A stretch of 64,000 nucleotides of DNA, from the NCBI RefSeq assembly GCF_002252505.1, contig NZ_NNRL01000168.1:62001-126000 (forward strand), in the 5' to 3' direction. A program made the position numbers and the translations under genes. A model generated the notes under the pieces. The model searched no databases, was not told where the DNA came from, and saw only the letters and a program-made list of their open reading frames with translations. Position 1 is the stretch's first letter; each line of letters begins with the position of its first letter. Positions 22,286-31,038 of this stretch are shown piece after piece. This DNA comes from Brucella grignonensis. Lineage in GTDB: Bacteria > Pseudomonadota > Alphaproteobacteria > Rhizobiales > Rhizobiaceae.

Positions 22286-23056
22286 ATGAAACCACGTCAT
22301 CTGCTTTTGATCGGATCACTTGCGGCAATCGCCGTCTCCATTGTGACCACCAGCATGGCTTTTGCCAATGATCGTTACGCGACCCAACCACCGGTTCGCG
22401 TTGACAATGAAACATCGCAGCGCTGGATCGCGCAGCTCGGTGGACCCGCAGTCCGTGTCCTGCCGCAGCTCGATGCAGCACAGCCGCAAAAGCGCACAGC
22501 CGTCCGTCAGAAGCAGCCACAAAAGCCGCGCTATCAGAATGTAAGTCAGCAGCGCCCGGCCGCCAATCCGGCAAAGATTGTGCGTAAGAAGCAGCAGCTT
22601 GACCCGGCTTTCCTGCCACAGACAGTTTCTTATTCAGGCAGTGAAAAACCCGGCACTCTGGTGATCGATACCAGCAAGCGCTTTCTCTATCTCGTTGAAG
22701 GGGATGGACAGGCGCGCCGTTACGGCATCGGTGTTGGCAAGGAAGGGTTTGGCTGGAAAGGCACGCAGCGCATAAGCCGCAAAGCCGAATGGCCAACCTG
22801 GACACCACCAAAGGAAATGATCGCCCGCGAGCGAAAGAAGGGACGCATTCTGCCTGCTCAGATGAAAGGCGGCATCAACAATCCGCTTGGTGCACGAGCA
22901 CTTTATCTCGGTTCGACGCTTTACCGTATCCATGGCACCAATCAGCCGTGGACCATTGGCAAAGCCATGTCTTCAGGTTGTTTCCGTATGCGTAACGAAG
23001 ATGTGACCGATCTTTACGGACGTGTCCCTGTTGGTACACAGGTGGTGGTCCGCTAA
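22286..23056 (+). CDS. L,D-transpeptidase (YkuD family)
   Basis: Start at ATG 22286 (MKPRHLLLIGSLAAIAVSIV), which gives a signal peptide ending near MAFAND; the ~256-residue protein is periplasmic. A Lys/Gln/Pro-rich linker precedes the YkuD domain: GTLVIDTSKRFLYLVEGDG, then the catalytic motif IHGTNQPWTIGKAMSSGCFR with the active Cys in SSGCFRM. Such enzymes make 3-3 peptidoglycan cross-links or attach proteins to peptidoglycan, important in Rhizobiales. Ends at a strong terminator. Confidence 0.93.
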   Translation: MKPRHLLLIGSLAAIAVSIVTTSMAFANDRYATQPPVRVDNETSQRWIAQLGGPAVRVLPQLDAAQPQKRTAVRQKQPQKPRYQNVSQQRPAANPAKIVRKKQQLDPAFLPQTVSYSGSEKPGTLVIDTSKRFLYLVEGDGQARRYGIGVGKEGFGWKGTQRISRKAEWPTWTPPKEMIARERKKGRILPAQMKGGINNPLGARALYLGSTLYRIHGTNQPWTIGKAMSSGCFRMRNEDVTDLYGRVPVGTQVVVR

Positions 23057-23083
23057 GCCTTTTCTTTACAAACAAAGCTATCA

Positions 23084-23118
23084 GGCCGCTGTTATCACCA
23101 TAACGGCGGCCTTTTTTG
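23084..23118 (+). terminator. Rho-independent terminator of the L,D-transpeptidase gene
   Basis: GGCCGCTGTTAT pairs with ATAACGGCGGCC (one G-T pair) around a 4-base loop and is followed by TTTTTTT. Confidence 0.92.
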
Positions 23119-23266
23119 TCATCAAATTGAAACCTTTGGCTTTTCTCGGAGAAAGCGCGCTGATCGCTGACAAACATGTCGGAAATGTCTTTCACTTTTT
23201 GTGCGAACACCCATATGCTGGCAAGGGTATTTCAAACAGTATGTATGCAAGAGGGAAGGACAGATC

Positions 23267-24097
23267 ATGACCGTACCGGCGGTAAAACTGAACGACGGCA
23301 ATCACATTCCACAGCTCGGTTACGGTGTCTGGCAGGTTGGCAACGATGAAGCCGTTGCGGCTGTCAGTGAAGCGTTGAAAGTTGGCTATCGCCACATCGA
23401 CACTGCTGCCATCTATGGCAATGAAGAAGGCACCGGCAAAGCGATCAACGATTCAGGCATTGCTCGCAGCGAAATTTATCTGACAACCAAACTCTGGAAC
23501 AGCAATCAGGGCTATGAATCGACCCTCAAAGCGTTCGACACCAGCCTGAAGAAGCTTGGAACCGACTATGTGGATCTTTATCTGATCCATTGGCCCATGC
23601 CTTCCAAGGATCTGTTCATGGAAACGTGGCGCGCCTTCATCAAGCTGAAAGAAGAGGGCCGCGCCAAATCCATAGGTGTGTCGAACTTTCGCACTGCCGA
23701 TCTCGAGCGCATTCTGAAGGAAAGTGACGTTATTCCAGTTCTGAACCAGATTGAGCTGCATCCGCAGTTCCAGCAGGACGAGCTGCGTCTGTTCCACAGC
23801 AAACACGATATTGCGACGGAAGCTTGGAGCCCACTTGGTCAGGGCACCATTCTGGAAAATCCTACGCTGAAGGCAATCGCCGACAAGCACGGCAAATCTG
23901 TCGCTCAGATCATCCTGCGCTGGCACATTGAGACCGGCAATATCGTCATCCCGAAATCGGTTACGCCTGCACGTATCAAGGAAAATTTCGATATTTTCGA
24001 TTTCCGTCTCAACGGCACCGATCACGATGCAATTACCAAGCTCGACAAGGCTGATGGTCGTATCGGACCAAACCCGAACACGTTTTCGGCAGTATAA
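23267..24097 (+). CDS. Aldo/keto reductase, 2,5-diketo-D-gluconate reductase type
   Basis: Start at ATG 23267, with GAGGGAAGGA upstream. The 276-residue TIM-barrel NADPH-dependent reductase has the catalytic tetrad in order: Asp and Tyr in DTAAIYGNEEGTGKAI, Lys in LTTKLWN, His in LIHWP. The NADPH site IVIPKSVTPARIKEN lies near residue 225. It reduces aldehydes or ketones such as methylglyoxal or diketogluconate. Monocistronic. Confidence 0.93.
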   Translation: MTVPAVKLNDGNHIPQLGYGVWQVGNDEAVAAVSEALKVGYRHIDTAAIYGNEEGTGKAINDSGIARSEIYLTTKLWNSNQGYESTLKAFDTSLKKLGTDYVDLYLIHWPMPSKDLFMETWRAFIKLKEEGRAKSIGVSNFRTADLERILKESDVIPVLNQIELHPQFQQDELRLFHSKHDIATEAWSPLGQGTILENPTLKAIADKHGKSVAQIILRWHIETGNIVIPKSVTPARIKENFDIFDFRLNGTDHDAITKLDKADGRIGPNPNTFSAV

Positions 24098-24120
24098 TGC
24101 GTAAGAACTAATAGTGAGAC

Positions 24121-24157
24121 GCGGCTCCAACAACTAAGTCTTGATCGTTGGAGCCGC
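24121..24157 (+). terminator. Hairpin after the aldo/keto reductase
   Basis: GCGGCTCCAAC pairs perfectly with GTTGGAGCCGC across a 15-base loop. A TTTTTTT run follows only after 13 more bases. It could terminate the reductase gene or the convergent DUF2000 gene. The stem also resembles the first hairpin of the 105-bp repeat at 30859. Confidence 0.5.
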
Positions 24158-24173
24158 TCTCGTCAGACTTTTT

Positions 24174-24590
24174 TTATCGCAAAAGTTTTAAGCTGCCGGT
24201 CAGTGAGCGCACCCATTTGGCCGGGCCAGCAATGCCCACTCCATCGATCGTTTCCGATGAAAGCTCCTTATCCGGGAATGTCTTTTCATATTCGGCATAG
24301 ACATGCAGTGCGCGGGCAAATGCCGGGAATGCAACAACGGCCTGTCGTTCTTCAAAGCTCGCCGCCTTCAACACAATAGACCGGATAGTCTCCGCATCGG
24401 CTTGCAGGATCGGTACTGGCCGATCAGAACTGATATCGATTGCAATGCCAGATTTGTCGATCAGCTGTCTTGCCGCGATGTATGGCAGTTTTGCGCCCAG
24501 CCCGATGGAAATAGCCCCAACCGTATTAGCAAGCAATCCCAGGGGCATCTCCGGATTGACGATAATTGCGAGGCGTAAATCTTCTTGCAT
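24174..24590 (-). CDS. DUF2000 family protein
   Basis: Start at ATG 24590, with GGAG upstream; a longer frame to 24707 would overlap the AsnC promoter. The 138-residue protein begins MQEDLRLAIIVNPEMPLGLL followed by ANTVGAISIGLGAKLP, the DUF2000 pattern, and has no signal peptide. Members fold like peptidyl-tRNA hydrolase II, but their activity is unknown. It is divergent from an Lrp/AsnC regulator (133-base gap), which likely controls it. Confidence 0.85.
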   Translation of the reverse strand: MQEDLRLAIIVNPEMPLGLLANTVGAISIGLGAKLPYIAARQLIDKSGIAIDISSDRPVPILQADAETIRSIVLKAASFEERQAVVAFPAFARALHVYAEYEKTFPDKELSSETIDGVGIAGPAKWVRSLTGSLKLLR

Positions 24591-24722
24591 GGTGGCTCCG
24601 GCGGAATTGATCTTTCGACCAGAAATACACCGGACAAGAAGGCAGTTCTTATCTTTATTCCCCCACCTTGTTTGAAGTTTGGTAGTATCTACCTTGATTT
24701 GAAGCATTTCAGGTAGATTTTA

Positions 24723-25214
24723 ATGACTCAACTTGAACCATCCGACATCAAGATTCTCGAAGCTTTGCAAGAGGACGGTCGACTGACCAATCAGGCGCTG
24801 GCTGAAAAGATCAACATGTCCACGTCGCCAAGCTGGCGTAAAGTGCGCAAGCTTGAAGAAGACGGCATCATACAAGGCTATCGCGCCACATTGGACCGGA
24901 AAGCCATTGGCCTTGGCGTCATGGCTTTTGTTCGGATCAAGATCGACAGCCACAGTGAAGCAGAGGCTGAACAATTTGCCGCCGAACTCATGGGCCTTGA
25001 TGAAGTCATAACCTGTTACAGCATCGCAGGCGATGCAGACTTCCTGCTGCAAGTCGTATCGCGTGACCTCGACACCTATGCAGATTTCGCTATGTCGACC
25101 TTACGTCGCCTGCCTCGCATCAAAGAGATGCAAACCACCTTCGTTCTGAAAGAGACGAAAGGGTTCAAGGGATTCCCATTGCATTATGCCCGATCAATGA
25201 AAATTAGCACCTGA
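24723..25214 (+). CDS. Lrp/AsnC family transcriptional regulator
   Basis: The 163-residue protein has an N-terminal HTH (LEPSDIKILEALQEDGRLTN...MSTSPSWRKVRKLEEDGII) and the C-terminal RAM ligand-binding domain (VITCYSIAGDADFLLQVVSR). It is divergent from the DUF2000 gene and its 3' end overlaps the convergent glcF stop by 21 bases. Local autoregulation is likely; the effector is unknown. Confidence 0.93.
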   Translation: MTQLEPSDIKILEALQEDGRLTNQALAEKINMSTSPSWRKVRKLEEDGIIQGYRATLDRKAIGLGVMAFVRIKIDSHSEAEAEQFAAELMGLDEVITCYSIAGDADFLLQVVSRDLDTYADFAMSTLRRLPRIKEMQTTFVLKETKGFKGFPLHYARSMKIST

Positions 25215-26504
25215 AAGGCTCGCAGGTTTTGGTCCGCCATATGCCCAATCGAGCAATTCGATTGTATGCACGATGGGCAACTGGCTGCCGGTTGCGATTT
25301 GCGTCATACAGCCAATGTTACCGGTTGCGATCAAATCAGCCCCAGTGGCCTCAATGTTCCTGACCTTGCGGTCACGAAGCTTGGTTGCGATTTCAGGCTG
25401 CATGATATTGTAGGTGCCAGCCGAGCCGCAGCAAAGATGACCTTCCAGAGGTTCCCGCACGGTAAAACCTGCCTTAGCAAGCAAATCCTTCGGCTGACGA
25501 ACAATCTTTTGGCCATGCTGCATGGAGCATGCCGAGTGATAAGCAACAGTCAGGCTGGCAGGCTGTGGCGGCTCGGGTAGCTCAATTGAGGTCAGATATT
25601 CGGTCACGTCCTTGGCCAGCGCGGAGACCTTTGCTGCTTTGTCCTTATATGCAGGATCGAGCCGCAGCATATAGCCGTAGTCTTTGATCGTCGTACCGCA
25701 ACCTGATGTTGTCACTATAATAGCATCCAGGCCACCGGCTTCGATTTCACGGGTCCAGACATCGACATTGTGCCGTGCTTGCTCAAGCGCCTGCTCCTCA
25801 CGGCCCATATGATGCACCAGCGAACCACAGCAGCCTTCGCCCTTGGGTGTTATCACTTCGATCCCGATCCGGTTAAGCAAGCGCAGTGTGGCCGCGTTGA
25901 TGCCGGGATTGAGTACCGGCTGCGCGCAGCCATTGAGGATTGCAACCCGTCCGCGCTTATCACCTTTGGCCGGGCTGATAGCATCGACCGGTTGATGAGC
26001 GGGCAAATGTTGCGGTGCGAGATCGAGCATTGCGGCAACGGGCCTCAATGTATCGCTCTTGCGAAACAGAGAAGCAAACGGACGGCCAAATTTTGCCAGC
26101 TGCAGCGCCAGCCGGAATCGACCCGGATATGGCAGAACCTGCGCCAGAACCCCACGCAGAAAGCGGTTCATAAACGGGCGCTTGTAGGTCTTCTCGATAT
26201 GCGACCGCGCATGATCGATCAGATGCATATAATTGACACCGGACGGACAGGTCGTCATGCATGACAAGCACGAGAGACAGCGGTCAACATGCCGCACGAC
26301 CTCTTCGTCCGCCGGGCGGTTATTCTCCAGCATGTCCTTAATAAGATAGATGCGACCGCGCGGACTATCCAGCTCATTGCCAAGCGTCACATAAGTCGGA
26401 CATGTCGCCGTGCAGAAGCCGCAATGCACGCATTTGCGAAGAATTTTTTCGGCCTCATTAACGCCGGGATCAAGCAGTTGTTCAGGACTGAATTGGGTCT
26501 GCAT
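25194..26504 (-). CDS. glcF: Glycolate oxidase iron-sulfur subunit GlcF
   Basis: Start at ATG 26504, with AGGAG eleven bases upstream. The ~436-residue protein has two 4Fe-4S ferredoxin motifs (CVHCGFCTATCP near residue 24 and CLSCLSCMTTCP near residue 75) and two CCG cysteine-rich domains (GCCGSLVHHMG, LCCGSAGTYN). It passes electrons from the GlcD/GlcE flavoproteins to the quinone pool during glycolate oxidation to glyoxylate. It begins 4 bases after glcE ends. Confidence 0.94.
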   Translation of the reverse strand: MQTQFSPEQLLDPGVNEAEKILRKCVHCGFCTATCPTYVTLGNELDSPRGRIYLIKDMLENNRPADEEVVRHVDRCLSCLSCMTTCPSGVNYMHLIDHARSHIEKTYKRPFMNRFLRGVLAQVLPYPGRFRLALQLAKFGRPFASLFRKSDTLRPVAAMLDLAPQHLPAHQPVDAISPAKGDKRGRVAILNGCAQPVLNPGINAATLRLLNRIGIEVITPKGEGCCGSLVHHMGREEQALEQARHNVDVWTREIEAGGLDAIIVTTSGCGTTIKDYGYMLRLDPAYKDKAAKVSALAKDVTEYLTSIELPEPPQPASLTVAYHSACSMQHGQKIVRQPKDLLAKAGFTVREPLEGHLCCGSAGTYNIMQPEIATKLRDRKVRNIEATGADLIATGNIGCMTQIATGSQLPIVHTIELLDWAYGGPKPASLSGANFH

Positions 26505-26508
26505 GGCG

Positions 26509-27744
26509 TCACACTCCTGCTTGCTCAGGATAAATACGACCCGGATTGAGAATGTTTTCCGGATCAAATTGCAGCTTCAGGCGTCGCGACAAAGCGGCCA
26601 GAGCTGCCGATTGCGGTTCAAACACATCCGTGTTTGCGCGCACATGTTCCGAAGCCCGCACCAGCGTGGCATGGCCTCCGCCATATTTGGCAATAAGAGC
26701 GCGCAGCACGTGAGCCTCTGGCTCAGCTTCCATGCGCAGCCAGATCAATCCGCCCTGCCAGTCATAATAAGCATCGGCACCAGCATGGCGCCGGAACTCA
26801 TCCACCATTCTCCAGCCCTGCATAGGAGCCATAGAAACACGCCAGACCGCACGCTGGTCGCCCTTTTTCACAAAAGGCAGCACATCGCGCACCTCACGCC
26901 AAAGCTGACGCGACTGTGTTTCATCAAGAAGATCAATTACCCCAACAGAGCCAAGCAATGCCTGTAATTGCGCGCTGCGATGGCGGACCGAAGGCGCAAA
27001 GCCCTCTATCCGCAGAATGGTCGCGGCTTCTCCGCCCAATTTACCATCCAGAAAGCGCCATGCCACGCTTGGCGGCAGATGGGCACTTGAAGCAACCTCT
27101 TCACGCGACCCCATAGCCATGGCCATGATGCGGCTTGCAGCTTCGTCATCAAGCCCGCGCACCGCAAGCGTTGCTACCGTTTCAGGTGCAGGCAAAACCT
27201 TGAAGGTCACTTCAGTGGCGACACCCAGCGTCCCCCATGAATTGGCCATGCCTTTTGAAAGATCGTAGCCGGTAACGTTTTTGACCACGCGTCCGCCGGA
27301 TTTGAACAGCTCGCCACGCCCCGAAACCACACGCACACCCAATATATGGTCGCGTGCGGCACCCGCTTTGAGGCGACGTGGACCAGACAGATTGGCAGCA
27401 AGCGCGCCCGCAATCGTACCGCTTCCCACCTCGCCGGAAAGAAGCGGACCGTAATCCATCGGCTCGAAATGAAAGCATTGCTTGTTGTCGGCCAGCAGTT
27501 TCTCGATTTCGGAAAGAGGCGTTCCAGCCTTTGCTGAAAGCACCAGCTCGTCAGGCTCGTAAAGTGTTACGCCGGACAGGCTCGACACATCAAGCACAGC
27601 GCCTGTTTCCATCGGGCGGCCGATACCGCGTTTGCTACCCCGACCAATGACTTCCAGTGGCGTCGAGTTCGACAAAGCCCATTGCACTGCTTCCAGCACG
27701 CCCGCCTCATCCTGTGGCTTTATTATGTTTGTGTCAGTCATCAT
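26509..27744 (-). CDS. glcE: Glycolate oxidase FAD-binding subunit GlcE
   Basis: Start at ATG 27744 (an ATGATG pair; an upstream TTG at 27756 is in frame). The ~411-residue protein has an FAD-binding PCMH domain: PLEVIGRGSKRGIGRP, LSGEVGSGTIAGALAANLSG and SGGRVVKNVTGYDLSKGMAN. It lacks most of the C-terminal catalytic cap, as GlcE does. Middle gene of glcD-glcE-glcF. Confidence 0.94.
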   Translation of the reverse strand: MMTDTNIIKPQDEAGVLEAVQWALSNSTPLEVIGRGSKRGIGRPMETGAVLDVSSLSGVTLYEPDELVLSAKAGTPLSEIEKLLADNKQCFHFEPMDYGPLLSGEVGSGTIAGALAANLSGPRRLKAGAARDHILGVRVVSGRGELFKSGGRVVKNVTGYDLSKGMANSWGTLGVATEVTFKVLPAPETVATLAVRGLDDEAASRIMAMAMGSREEVASSAHLPPSVAWRFLDGKLGGEAATILRIEGFAPSVRHRSAQLQALLGSVGVIDLLDETQSRQLWREVRDVLPFVKKGDQRAVWRVSMAPMQGWRMVDEFRRHAGADAYYDWQGGLIWLRMEAEPEAHVLRALIAKYGGGHATLVRASEHVRANTDVFEPQSAALAALSRRLKLQFDPENILNPGRIYPEQAGV

Positions 27745-27756
27745 CAAAACCGCCAA

Positions 27757-29253
27757 TTAAAATCGGGGAATATCCGGAAACGCCAATTCGCCACGATGCA
27801 CATGCATGCGGCCAAGTTCGGCGCAACGACGCAATTGTGGGAATACCTTGCCCGGATTGAGCAGATGCTTGGCATCAAAAGCACATTTGACGCGCATCTG
27901 CTGATCGAGGTCAATCTCGTTGAACATGACAGGCATCAGATCGCGCTTTTCGATGCCGACGCCATGCTCACCGGTCAACACACCGCCAACTTTGACACAA
28001 AGCCGCAAAATGTCGGCACCAAAATCTTCGGCCGCTTCCAGTTCACCCGGAATATTCGCATCGTAAAGGATGAGCGGATGGAGATTGCCATCGCCTGCGT
28101 GAAAAACATTGGCGACACGAAGTCCGTATTTTTCCGAAAGATCGCGCATACCGGAAAGCACACGCGGCAATTCCTTGCGCGGTATCGTGCCGTCCATGCA
28201 GAGATAGTCAGGCGAGATACGACCTACCGCCGGGAATGCCGCTTTTCTCCCTGCCCAGAAAGCCAGGCGCTGCTCTTCCGATTGCGAAAGTATGCAGGTT
28301 GTCGAGCCGTTTTTCAGAGCGATTGCTTCCACCTGACCAATCAGATGATCGACTTCTACCGGAGGACCATCGAGCTCGACGATCAGCAGTGCTTCAACAT
28401 CCAGCGGATACCCCACCCGGACAAAATCTTCTGCCGCCTGAATCGCCGGACGATCCATCATTTCCATGCCACCGGGAATGATCCCGCAACCGATGATGTC
28501 GGCCACACACTGACCTGCCTGCTCACTTGATGGGAACCCGACCATCACCGCACGCGCTGTTTCCGGCTTCTGCAGAATGCGCACGGTAATTTCCGTGACA
28601 ACCCCGAGAAGGCCTTCAGAGCCTGTCATGAGGCCGAGCAGATCATAGCCTTCGCTATCGAGATGTTTGCCACCAAGGCGCAGCACTTCACCAGTGATCA
28701 GCACCATTTCGATACCGAGCACGTTGTTGGCGGTCAGACCATATTTCAGGCAATGCACGCCGCCCGCATTTTCCGCGACATTGCCACCGATGGAGCATGC
28801 GATCTGCGACGACGGATCAGGCGCATAATAGAAGCCTTCGTGTTCAACAGCCTTTGTAATGCCAAGATTGGTCACGCCCGGCTGCACAACTGCAACGCGG
28901 TTTGGATAATCGATTTCGAGAATACGATTGAAGCGGGACATGCCCAGTAGCACGGCATCGACCAAAGGCATGGAACCGCCGGAAAGCGAGGTGCCCGCAC
29001 CGCGTGGCACGACGCGAATTTCATTCTCATGGCAATAGCGCAATATCTGTGAAACTTGTTCAACCGTTTCCGGCAGCACCACAACAAGTGGCAGCGCACG
29101 ATGCGCGGTCAATCCGTCGGTTTCGAACACCCGCATGGCATTGGCCGTATCAACAACACCCTCACCCGGTACAATTGCTCTAAGGTCGGCAACGATCGTC
29201 TCGCGCCGCTCGAGGACCGAAGCATTTGGCTCCGGCATAATCAGTCCGCTCAT
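27757..29253 (-). CDS. glcD: Glycolate oxidase catalytic subunit GlcD
   Basis: Start at ATG 29253 with GGAGG upstream. The ~498-residue FAD-linked oxidase has the PCMH site VVPRGAGTSLSGGSMPL and the C-terminal VANVFHAGDGNLHPLILYD and GVLTGEHGVGIEKRD motifs that hold the active-site His and FAD. It oxidises glycolate (or D-lactate) to glyoxylate at the membrane. It is the first gene of the glc operon and divergent from a LysR regulator. Confidence 0.95.
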   Translation of the reverse strand: MSGLIMPEPNASVLERRETIVADLRAIVPGEGVVDTANAMRVFETDGLTAHRALPLVVVLPETVEQVSQILRYCHENEIRVVPRGAGTSLSGGSMPLVDAVLLGMSRFNRILEIDYPNRVAVVQPGVTNLGITKAVEHEGFYYAPDPSSQIACSIGGNVAENAGGVHCLKYGLTANNVLGIEMVLITGEVLRLGGKHLDSEGYDLLGLMTGSEGLLGVVTEITVRILQKPETARAVMVGFPSSEQAGQCVADIIGCGIIPGGMEMMDRPAIQAAEDFVRVGYPLDVEALLIVELDGPPVEVDHLIGQVEAIALKNGSTTCILSQSEEQRLAFWAGRKAAFPAVGRISPDYLCMDGTIPRKELPRVLSGMRDLSEKYGLRVANVFHAGDGNLHPLILYDANIPGELEAAEDFGADILRLCVKVGGVLTGEHGVGIEKRDLMPVMFNEIDLDQQMRVKCAFDAKHLLNPGKVFPQLRRCAELGRMHVHRGELAFPDIPRF

Positions 29254-29300
29254 GTGATCCTCCGCCTCCCCAGAGTACATTCGGCATCGCTTGGATCAAG

Positions 29301-29319
29301 TGGTAATATTATTTTACCA
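29301..29319. promoter_or_regulatory. Candidate operator in the glcD/LysR divergent promoter
   Basis: TGGTAATATTATTTTACCA is a 6-7-6 perfect inverted repeat with an AT-rich centre, 48 bases upstream of glcD. Its position suits binding by the divergent LysR regulator; binding is inferred. Confidence 0.5.
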
Positions 29320-29434
29320 ATTGTCCTATAGCGAAACAGTTATGACGCTGCGGCATAATCGCCTTGCGATCCTTCGCCCGCCTCGGCTACATCAACCATG
29401 TGCATATATCTGCCGGGGAGGATTTAAAACTATC

Positions 29435-30364
29435 ATGATGAGCAGTCTGGCCGATATGGAGATCTTCGCACGTGTTGTCGCAACGGGCAGCATGTCAGCG
29501 GCAGCGCGTGACCTGGGGCTGTCACCGGCGGTTGTTTCCAAAAGGCTGGGACGACTTGAAGAACGTCTCGGCACGCGTCTGTTGCAGCGAACGACGCGTC
29601 AGATTGCCCTGACTGAAGCTGGCCAGGGCTATCATGAGCGTGTATTGGCAATTCTGAGCAATATTGAAGAGGCAGAGGCCTTCGTTGCCCGCAGATCGGC
29701 AAATGCGCGCGGCACACTGAAAATATCGGCCCCCACGACCTTCGGCCGTATGCATATCGCGCCTTATCTGGTGCCTTTCATGCGCACCAATTCAGACCTC
29801 ACCGTCAATATGCAGCTTTCCGACGAGATGGTGGATATTGTCGGCGATGGCTATGATCTTGCAATCCGCATCGGCGAATTGTCAGATTCAACGCTTGTCG
29901 CGCGACGTCTCGCACCGGTACGCCGCGTTCTGGTTGCCTCACCACATTATATCGCCGAGCGGGGCACGCCGGAAACCATCGAGGATCTGCAGGCGCATAT
30001 TTGTCTTGCTCCGCACAATAATGATCCGTGGCGGCTGGAAGGACCGAAAGGGCCGATCATCATTCGTCCGCAAGGACCGCTGCAGACCAATTCGAGCGAG
30101 ATGGTACGCGAAGCGGTTCTGGCCGGGCTTGGCATCGCGCAGCGCTCGACATGGGATGTCGGACCGGAACTGGCCGCAGGCAAACTCGTGCAGGTGCTGC
30201 CTGACTATTCTGCTTCCCGCAATGTCGCGATCCACGCCGTCTATCCGTCAAAGCAATTCCTGCCCGCTAAAGTGCGGTTGTTCATAGACTATCTGGCTGA
30301 TCTTTACGGGCCGGTTCCTTATTGGGAGAGCGGCAGCTCTCCACAAGACATACCGGTAAAATAG
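29435..30364 (+). CDS. LysR-family transcriptional regulator of the glc operon (predicted)
   Basis: Start at ATG 29435 or 29438, with GGGGAGG upstream; the frame runs further 5' into the promoter. The ~309-residue protein has the LysR HTH (DMEIFARVVATGSMSAAARD, LGLSPAVVSKRLGRLEERLG) and a periplasmic-binding-like effector domain (APTTFGRMHIAPYLVPFM). It is closest in look to the CrgA/DsdC-type subgroup. Divergent position implies control of glcDEF, unusual since E. coli uses the GntR-type GlcC. Confidence 0.88.
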   Translation: MMSSLADMEIFARVVATGSMSAAARDLGLSPAVVSKRLGRLEERLGTRLLQRTTRQIALTEAGQGYHERVLAILSNIEEAEAFVARRSANARGTLKISAPTTFGRMHIAPYLVPFMRTNSDLTVNMQLSDEMVDIVGDGYDLAIRIGELSDSTLVARRLAPVRRVLVASPHYIAERGTPETIEDLQAHICLAPHNNDPWRLEGPKGPIIIRPQGPLQTNSSEMVREAVLAGLGIAQRSTWDVGPELAAGKLVQVLPDYSASRNVAIHAVYPSKQFLPAKVRLFIDYLADLYGPVPYWESGSSPQDIPVK

Positions 30365-30520
30365 ACGACACCAATGTGATTGCGTATGAAAGCACGTCGC
30401 TTTATTTGAAAGCGCGCACTGCAGCCGGCTAAGCAATTGATTAGCAGTACCGTTGCAGCCCCGAAATTCAGCGAATCGAATGGTCTTCCTTCCTGCCATA
30501 TCGATCTTTGAGGAATGATA

Positions 30521-30808
30521 ATGAACACACCTACCCGCCTTATTCTCGCAATCGTCGTTGCCGCTATCGTCGGTTTCGGCTTCATGTTCTATGACAAGTC
30601 GCGTGGCGCAGAATGGGTTGTCTCCCCGCAGCAGATCGAACAGGCGAAAGCCGAAGGAAAGACAGGCTTTGAAAGCCGTCCGGGTACGGTTACCGTGCTT
30701 CCTATTCGCAGCGAAACAGCCGATGTTCTTCCCTTCAAGTGGGCGATGTATGGCCTTGTTGCAGGCCTCGTCGCATTCTTTTCAGGCCGCAAGCGTAAGA
30801 AGGCCTGA
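30521..30808 (+). CDS. Small two-helix membrane protein
   Basis: Start at ATG 30521 with TGAGGA upstream; the ATG at 30515 overlaps the ribosome binding site. The 95-residue protein has a first helix LILAIVVAAIVGFGFMFY, a periplasmic loop with a Gln/Glu-rich segment, a second helix FKWAMYGLVAGLVAFFSG and a basic tail GRKRKKA. No family recognised; probably an inner membrane protein. Confidence 0.75.
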   Translation: MNTPTRLILAIVVAAIVGFGFMFYDKSRGAEWVVSPQQIEQAKAEGKTGFESRPGTVTVLPIRSETADVLPFKWAMYGLVAGLVAFFSGRKRKKA

Positions 30809-30828
30809 AACAAAACTCCAATCCTCTC

Positions 30829-30857
30829 AAACCCCGGAAGCATGTCTTCCGGGGTTT
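30829..30857 (+). terminator. Rho-independent terminator
   Basis: AACCCCGGAAG pairs with CTTCCGGGGTT around CATGT, followed by TGTT. It ends the small membrane protein gene. Confidence 0.75.
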
Positions 30858-30858
30858 G

Positions 30859-30965
30859 TTAGAGCGGCTCCAGTTAGGACTGAATTGTCGGAACCGCTCT
30901 AACGATTTGTTTTGACGCATTATCCAGCGCAAAACCGCTTCGCACTTTTGCTGGAAATGCTTTAC
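30859..30965. repeat. 105-bp palindromic intergenic repeat, diverged copy
   Basis: It starts TTAGAGCGGCTCC, forms a first hairpin closing on GGAACCGCTCTAA, and continues TTTGTTTTGACGCATT with a second hairpin (CCAGC...GCTGG). It is laid out like the copies at 39986 and 56478 but diverged in the stems. It resembles the Bru-RS repeats of Brucella (from memory). Confidence 0.65.
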
Positions 30966-31038
30966 TTACAAACTCCCCGTTGCTCAGCTGACGCCTTAAG
31001 GCTACCTTGCCGCCGATATGAAGAGGGCTTCAAACGGC

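Noticed and set aside
24121-24157. Fourth copy of the 105-bp repeat
   Set aside because: Only the first stem resembles the repeat; the second hairpin and the TTTGTTTTAACG spacer are absent, so it was kept as a possible terminator.
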